Assembly: GCA_038093975.1 (NCBI GenBank)
Contig: JBBPTG010000149.1
Span: forward strand, 1 to 61,408
Direction: 5' to 3'
Length of the DNA stretch: 61,408 nt
DNA from: Chalciporus piperatus
Taxonomy: Eukaryota; Basidiomycota; Agaricomycetes; Boletales; Boletaceae
Position 1 is the first letter of the stretch. Each line of letters begins with the position of its first letter. Both the position numbers and the translations under genes were made by a program. Under the pieces are notes generated by a model that saw only the letters and a list, made by a program, of their open reading frames with translations, did not search any database and was not told where the DNA came from. Positions 55,868 to 61,408 of the stretch are shown here, one piece after another.

Positions 55868-57500
55868 ATCAATACACTCGCCGATTATATTTCTTTCTTT
55901 TGAATACATCGTAACCTTTGTTGCTCATACCTTTTTGTTATGTGACAGAACCGCCAGTTTCAAAACCTATATGAGTTGATCCCTCGTCGCAGCAAGATTA
56001 TATATTTCAATTCAAATTTCAAGCTAAGTACCACATCTGACCCAGTGACGTACGACGTTTTAGGGGTAGAACCCTTCATCAGAATCGCTTCGTGCGTTCG
56101 ACGCTTCGTCGTCGTCGTCGGGTTCGTCCGTTCGGGTTCGGAGTGATTCGTTTGGACTGGGAGTACATGCAGGATGGTAAGGGGATTGTCTGGGTGTGTC
56201 GTCCTCGCTCGCTGTGTTGTGCTGATCATCTTCGAGACTTGATGTCGATCACTCGAACTCACTCGACGACCTCTTCTTCCTCGATCGATGTATTTCGGCG
56301 CGTCTCGTCGTCCTCCCTCGACCTGCTCATCTCTGAGCGTTCCTAGACCTCGCCATCGATTTCTATTTGTCTGCGATTGTACACCACGCTTCTTGCTCGT
56401 TCGCGGTTTGTCTCGGCCCCTGGGTCGACTTGGGCTGTTCGCGGGTTGCTCGTTTTGCTCGTTTTGAGCGCAGCTACCCGAATAGTCGTCCTCGACTCTC
56501 GACTCCTCGACATCCACCCTTCCACCCCTATCCTCGCCGTTTTCGCTCGTCGGTAGTGTTTGTCCACCCATCCACTTGGTCTGGTGGCTCCGCAAAGTCT
56601 TAGGGTTGGTACGTATTGTCGCCGGGTCTGTTCGCGACGTTTGCGATATCTTTCAATTCGCTTGGCTCGTTCTTCGACTACCACCCCGTCTACTCGATCT
56701 CCAGCCTCGCCAGCTCCATCTGGTGGCTTCGCCCACTCATGGCCTTGTTTGGTTAGGGTTATGGTTACGTCTGCGCCATCTGCGCCGTCGGGTGCTCTCG
56801 ACACGTCGTACTTGTGTCTGGTGAGCTCAGTACGGCTACCACTCGACTTCACCTTCTCCATCGAGTGGTGTGCTCTGGGGATGCTTAGGTGAGTTTCCTT
56901 TCGCGTTTCCCTTCTGGTCGTCGCAGCAGTCTTGTCTGTGGATATCTGCGTTCGACCTTCTTACCGGGCGTCTATGTGATCGCGGCTAATTCTTCATCGT
57001 CGTGGACAGCTGCGCCAATGTCGCTCATAGCGGCTATTCCGGCCTCTGCTCGCGAATCCGCTTCGCTCGGTTCCACTCTGGTTGTGTGGTCCTCGACTCG
57101 TCGTCTGGGGTTTTCGTGGGGTCGACTTTGTGTCGAAATTGGGTTGCTCGCCAGGGGTCACGAACATCAGGAAAATGATTTTCACTGTAGTGCTATATTG
57201 ATTCTGTAGCCCTGTCGTCCGGGGGTAGAGACGTCTGGAGTGTTGATGAGTTTAGTCATTAGCCCACAATAGTAAATGATATAGCAAACACAAGATTGAC
57301 ACTCTTTCACTCCTTACCTTTGCTGGCTCCGACTTACAAATCACTCATGGGTATACAAAGTAATAAAAATACATTGAAAAGTATCTTACTCTGACCTTTA
57401 GCTGCAGTGGGAGGTCTTTCAACTTTGACAGTCATTCTGGAATTTTCATAACTGTTTGCTGTAGTTGTTAGACTCCTTTTAAAGGTCAATTGTTGTTGAA
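55868..57500. other. Gene-free stretch, CG-rich low complexity
   Basis: From 56090 to 57200 the sequence is rich in TCG/CGA words, giving long Arg/Ser/Thr-rich ORFs on both strands that do not look like proteins. No splice pattern or domain is visible. Confidence 0.45.
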
Positions 57501-57506
57501 GTGCAA

Positions 57507-57830
57507 GTCGACCAAATCAATGCATATTTCCATGGTTGTTTGACTAGAACAAATCACACGACCACAAGTGACAACTTTGCTTATGTAAACGGGACGAATC
57601 GACCGCAATCCTAGGCCAAATACCGACCGTGGCATTAGCCTTAGTGAGAAAAAGGGTGAGGGTATTGGCCACTTGTAGTAAATCATGGTAGAGTGTTGTA
57701 GATTTTACCTACATTTCCTAATTGAGTTACAGTTAGGTTGGGGTTATGTCAAGATTTCTAGACATATTTTACCGCAACACGTGTAAATACAGTGTGGTAA
57801 TTGTGATATAAATGAGCGTGCATGTACCCA
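57507..57830. repeat. Copies of the 5-9 kb repeat family
   Basis: 57507-57615 is a copy of the ~110-bp repeat (core TTGCTTATGTAAACGGG). 57705-57818 matches 8463-8578 nearly base for base (TACCTACATTT...ATAAATGAGCG). Here the two lie side by side, while in the first cluster they are about 0.5 kb apart. Confidence 0.85.
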
Positions 57831-57856
57831 CTAAAGCAATGTACAGCTACGTACCA

Positions 57857-57887
57857 ATGCCCGCAATCCGACTGCAGGTCGGAATGC
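57857..57887. repeat. Inverted repeat CCCGCAATCCGAC / GTCGGAATGCGGG
   Basis: 13-bp arms with one mismatch. Words CCCGCAATCCG and TGCGGG(T) recur after the small gene, near 58885-58930, in the same orientation; the pair may delimit a small element that contains the gene. Confidence 0.6.
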
Positions 57888-58123
57888 GGGTATTTGTATC
57901 TAGTAAATCACAACGGAACGCACACGAAATGAAGTGCAAATCATCGCATTTTGCACATGTGTCGAAATGCGGTAATTTGACGCGCGTCTAACCAGCCGCT
58001 ACACGTCCACTTCGACACATCTGTGGAATTGCGGGAACACACGGTAAGTTGTCACGATATAGTACATGAGAGGTAAATACAGCACAAAATCACTACCACA
58101 AACTCTCACAGCAACCACCATGA

Positions 58124-58648
58124 CCCACCAAACAGCGCAGCAACTTCAGCAATACTTGGTGGACTGCAGACGAAGCGGCTGCGAGACGTTTCCCATGTCC
58201 AGAATGCGGGACACACACCGTTGGAATACTCAAACTGAACGACCGTGTCGAGGAGAACATGCCGTTCAAGCTGGACAACGGTATGAATCGAATCGCGACT
58301 GACCTCCTTCAAAGATGCACGGGAACGCTGGAGAAAATAGAGTCGCGCAGCAACATGCATCCTTACTACACAGACGTGGCGGACTGGATCGACCAGTGTA
58401 TGCGAAACAACGCTGAAGACCGAGAAGCAATGAATAGGTAAGATATAAACACGGTACAGGACGCCAACACTAATTCAACTCCACAGTACAGGATGGGGGA
58501 ACTTGCAATGGAGAGATTCAAACGGTATTGGATTGGATCGACGACGAAGAAAATCCAAGAGAAGCTGGAGATGTTCCAACCGGGGATGGATTTCGAAGGA
58601 CATTCTATATTGCCGACCAGCCCAGCCCGACCACGACGACGGCGCTGA
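58124..58648 (+). CDS. Small zinc-ribbon-like protein, unknown function
   Basis: Two exons (58124-58437 and 58492-58648) share one frame through a split Arg codon. The protein reads DEAAARRFPCPECGTHTVGIL, KLDNGMNRIATDLLQRCTGTLE and DVADWIDQCMRNNAEDREAMN. Then MGELAMERFKRYWIGSTTKKI and a basic C-terminus (RPRRRR) follow. CPECG suggests one half of a zinc site. The first exon lacks an ATG before the CPECG block (a stop ends at 58123), so an upstream exon must exist or the start is at 58259. It sits between inverted-repeat words, in an otherwise repeat-filled stretch. Confidence 0.4.
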
Positions 58649-58659
58649 CAATGTATACA

Positions 58660-59400
58660 TAGAATAACTATCAATGTATTAGGACCACTGCAATGCTACC
58701 GTAATACGGGCATACGGTCGACGTTCCAGCGTGACATTTCCAGCATTTGGACAATGTTGCGAATTGCTGGAAAATACACACCCGTGATCCTGCCATAGTG
58801 TCCACATGCGGGGGAACACGAGTAGTGATTCCCAGCATTTGGACACTGTTGCGAAATGCGGTCAAAGTGTATATCGACATACACCCGCAATCCGCAATAG
58901 CGTCCAAGTGCGGTTGTTGTTCCCCGCACTATCAAACACACTCAATGCACTACAATGTTATATAGTCTCATGACTAGTGTACAATTCATTGACGATCTGC
59001 CTTGTGACCTTGGAAGCAATCTGGAAGCAACTGCCTAATCGGGTGGAAGCAACTGCCTAATTGGGTGGAAGCAACCTGGAAGTAACCTAGTCATATAGGA
59101 TTATATGAGGAATGCGCAATCCGACGATGGCCTATGCTGTGATTGAGCAAATATAACACAAGCTACTCTAATGCTACCAAGTACACACAATGTACTACAA
59201 TGTTATATAGCCTTATGATTAGTGCACAATTCATTCATGATCTGCACTGTGAACTTAGAAGCAACTTGGAAGCAACCTGACAGCAACTTTATCACATAGC
59301 GTCATATGAGTGATGTACAACTTGTTGATAATTTGTACTGTGAGACATGCACAGGGCCATCTTGCAGACTGTAAGCTGGGGACACCATATCGGCTTGCAT
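58660..59400. repeat. Short tandem duplications (CCAGCATTTGGACA and GGAAGCAACT families)
   Basis: CCAGCATTTGGACA(A/C)TGTTGCGAA occurs twice (about 58740 and 58830). A ~245-bp duplication covers CACTACAATGTTATATAG...GGAAGCAACT (about 58950 and 59190), with a degenerate third part near 59310. GTGGAAGCAACTGCCTAAT repeats near 59040. No gene. Confidence 0.65.
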
Positions 59401-59402
59401 AA

Positions 59403-59637
59403 CCCTAACACTCCGCTACACTTGACTAGGATTTGCTTGAACTTACAAGTTTAATGCACAAGCCAATCAAATCAAGAAATATTTCCATGGTCATGAGACC
59501 AGATTGAATCACATGACCATCAGCTACAACTTTGCTTATGTAAGCGGGAAAACCCGACCGCAACCTTGATCTCAACCGATCAAAGAAGCATTTCATTAGC
59601 AAAGTGTAGCTACTGTTACACAATGTATTTCAAGCTA
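59403..59637. repeat. Copy of 6546-6778
   Basis: ACACTCCGCTACACTTGACTAGG through TGTATTTCAAGC is nearly identical to 6550-6778. It carries one ~110-bp repeat unit with the GCTTATGTAAGCGGG core. Confidence 0.9.
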
Positions 59638-59876
59638 TTGGCCGGCAGTGCCGGCCAATTGACCATTGCCGCCATCATTTCATTTTGAAGATTGGACACG
59701 GTTCCTGTGCTCCGATTTTCCTGATTTTTTTTTCCCAAAAAGGCAACTATTGATAGGTCATGTGACCGGCCGCGGAAATTTCCTTTTATAGTAATATTTG
59801 TCATAGTACTATCAACAAAGTATCTCATCTCAAACAAAAGATCCTTGCGCCGCGGCCCGGCGCGGAGCGCCGGGCC
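59638..59876. repeat. MITE-like segment bounded by two GC hairpins
   Basis: Hairpin 1: TTGGCCGGCA-G-TGCCGGCCAA (59638-59658). Hairpin 2: GGCCCGGCGC-GGA-GCGCCGGGCC (59854-59876). Both are followed by AATTG. The ~195 bp between are unique here and A/T-rich. Confidence 0.7.
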
Positions 59877-60655
59877 AATTGTATTGGTTGGGCCATTCTT
59901 CCCATGTATCAGGCTACATTTTGTACACTACCACCTTAGTGGCATTTCCAATCCCCCTCTAGATATTTACGTTTTTATGTTTGACAGAGAACCTTAAGCC
60001 GCGGCGTCAATACATGCACAACCCCCCAATATTATGAGCTGGACCTCAAGCCCTATATATTGGTCCGATATCTCTCTGTGCCATTTTCTATTTCAATGGT
60101 TTGTCCTCGTTCTAGGATTATTCTTCTGCTTAGGGTTAGGTTAGGGGGGACTTTCTCACGAAAGGGACTTAACGCTGAAGAGGAGTTAACACCGGGTAAC
60201 AGTGTTGAGACTTACTTGTCTCAACCTGGTCCTGTTTCGTTATAATAACTCATCAGACCCGATGGTAAATTGAACAACCGTTACACTCACAGCTTAAATA
60301 GACAATGAGTGGCTGGTGGGAATAAAACGGCGAATTAGTAGCTCCGAGGGAGTGGGAGAGACACGTCACATAGAGTTCTGCTGCGGCGCAGTTTGCCCCT
60401 GCTGCGGTCCTGTTTCAGTATGACGTGGGAATGGTTCCTGTAATAAATTACAGAGCGTTCCTGCCAAGGCAGGGCGGCCGACTTAGCCCGGGGGCCGAAG
60501 CCACACACGGGTACCTTATCCAATATTAGATATTTCAAATCCCATGACGTGTCAAACCTTATGTCTTATCGCGATAACACTATAGATGCCGAGCTGTCCG
60601 GAAACGGCCGGGTCTAGAACACTTACGTAAGCCGGAGGGCCCCACTGTTAAGGTT
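59877..60655. other. Non-coding stretch
   Basis: No gene supported. GGTTAGGTTAGGGGGG near 60131 is telomere-like; TTGAGAC/GTCTCAA near 60204-60225 can form a small hairpin. Confidence 0.45.
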
Positions 60656-60790
60656 CGGTTAAGGTTAGAGGTTAGGGTTAGGGTTAGGGTTAGCTATACC
60701 AAAACACGTCACTATAATTCAGCTTTTAACGAAAAAGCTCTACGAAAGTAACACTCACGGTTAGGGTTAGGTTAAGGGTTAGGGTAAGGC
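60656..60790. repeat. Interstitial TTAGGG repeats
   Basis: GGTTAGAGGTTAGGGTTAGGG continuing to about 60695, then GGTTAGGGTTAGG and AAGGGTTAGGG near 60760-60785. Cleaner than the array at 11.4 kb, but still short. Confidence 0.8.
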
Positions 60791-61143
60791 TCCCAAAAAA
60801 CCGTGGTTAGTATGTCCGTTTTACCAAATAACATACAGTATTACTTACCGTAATATTCCCCGCACAAGCAGCGAGATCCAAACAATGCAAACGCGGAGCG
60901 GTCCAGCTCTGACGACATCAGTACAACCGAATCGAGAACCAAGTACTAGACACTCACTTGACCAAAAGGCCTCCACATTAGTACCTCATGGCTCCATCCG
61001 AAGACGATGGGCCTCTAATACCCACTTAGCCGAGGTGCGCGGTACCATTCAGTACCTTTGCAGAAAAAGTTACAAACGTGCGTTTCCAAGGGAGACCCAG
61101 GACGTCAGACCGACGAAACTGCGTTTCCTACGTTGCAAGGGAC

Positions 61144-61408
61144 CTAGCGTAGCCCAACCCGAAGGAGGGTGTCGGCCAAGTCAGACGGATCCACCATTAA
61201 AGGTGTAGGCGAGCGGCGGTGTAAGTTTAGTTCTTCGTCGCCTTGTTCCATCAGACGGCCTGATGGATGACGAAGATAGGCTTCATCGCCGAGAACAATG
61301 TGAGGCTCATCAAAGGGACGGATAGCATCCGCAGAGGACTCACGCTCGTCTAGCTGTTCCAACACTATTTTCTTCCAAAGACCTGTTAGATCGAATAAAT
61401 TTTGTGTA
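61144..61408 (-). CDS. C-terminal end of an unknown protein (partial, runs off the window)
   Basis: The minus frame is open from the window edge to a TAG at 61144-61146. It reads QNLFDLTGLWKKIVLEQLDE, then ADAIRPFDEPHIVLGDEAYL and RHPSGRLMEQGDEELNLHRR. Composition is that of a real protein (balanced, no repeats), unlike the plus-strand ORF over the same DNA. No family recognised; the N-terminus is outside the window. Confidence 0.5.
   Translation of the reverse strand, partial: TQNLFDLTGLWKKIVLEQLDERESSADAIRPFDEPHIVLGDEAYLRHPSGRLMEQGDEELNLHRRSPTPLMVDPSDLADTLLRVGLR

Noticed and set aside
55960..56861. 211-aa and 172-aa minus-strand ORFs
   Set aside because: Arg/Ser/Thr-rich low-complexity products of CGA/TCG-rich DNA, open on both strands, no recognisable domain.
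1..61408. tRNA or rRNA genes
   Set aside because: I scanned for typical B-box words (GGTTCGAATCC) and cloverleaf arms by eye and found none that held up; a tRNAscan run would settle it.

Overview
The window looks like nuclear DNA of a filamentous basidiomycete, most likely an agaricomycete. Its coding regions are split by many short introns (about 45-60 bp, GT...AG). Telomere-type TTAGGG runs occur inside it. Several gene families typical of agaricomycete accessory regions are present: an RHS/Crinkler-type NTPase-nuclease, a TET/JBP-like dioxygenase, a JmjC protein, a standalone PIF1 helicase and a RecQ-like helicase. No species can be named from the sequence alone.

Layout. 1-1.3 kb is the 3' end of a conserved housekeeping gene (Prp6 splicing factor). 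2.6-4.4 kb is an RHS-type P-loop NTPase/nuclease gene. 4.4-13.4 kb holds no convincing gene: it has a 1,277-bp direct repeat in two nearly identical copies, a ~110-bp dispersed repeat in at least 12 copies (two of them at the far end of the window), palindromes, a 182-bp tandem array and degenerate telomere-like DNA. 13.5-18.7 kb encodes a large protein that joins C2H2 fingers, a tyrosine-recombinase-like domain, a RecQ-like helicase and a Cys-rich C-terminal domain. 18.9-21.2 kb holds two related zinc-finger genes, one inverted and broken. 21.2-22.7 kb is tandem repeat. 23.0-24.7 kb is a minus-strand PHD-like plus CHAT/caspase-like gene. 25.5-32.7 kb is a graveyard of broken host genes (cation/Ca exchanger, ATP synthase alpha) with GC-rich minisatellites.

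33-56 kb is again gene-rich: a TET/JBP-like oxygenase, three genes (37.3, 38.9 and 53.9 kb) that are free-standing versions of the Cys-rich domain at the C-terminus of the helicase, a large unknown protein divergent from a PIF1 helicase, a JmjC oxygenase, an ABCC transporter pseudogene and small unknown genes. 56-61.4 kb returns to repeats, with one small zinc-ribbon gene and the end of another gene at the window edge.

How it fits together. The host genes at the left edge, and the broken ones inside, look like ordinary chromosome invaded by mobile or selfish DNA. The most interesting theme is the gene set between 13.5 and 56 kb: a recombinase-helicase fusion, several stand-alone copies of its C-terminal domain with a conserved intron, a second helicase and two families of 2-oxoglutarate dioxygenases. 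Duplicated 3' ends and an internally deleted copy suggest that at least part of it moves. A second theme is that many unrelated tandem arrays are built around short perfect hairpins, in two cases with compensatory base changes. Gene models are hand-spliced from frame and GT/AG signals; 5' ends are the weakest part.
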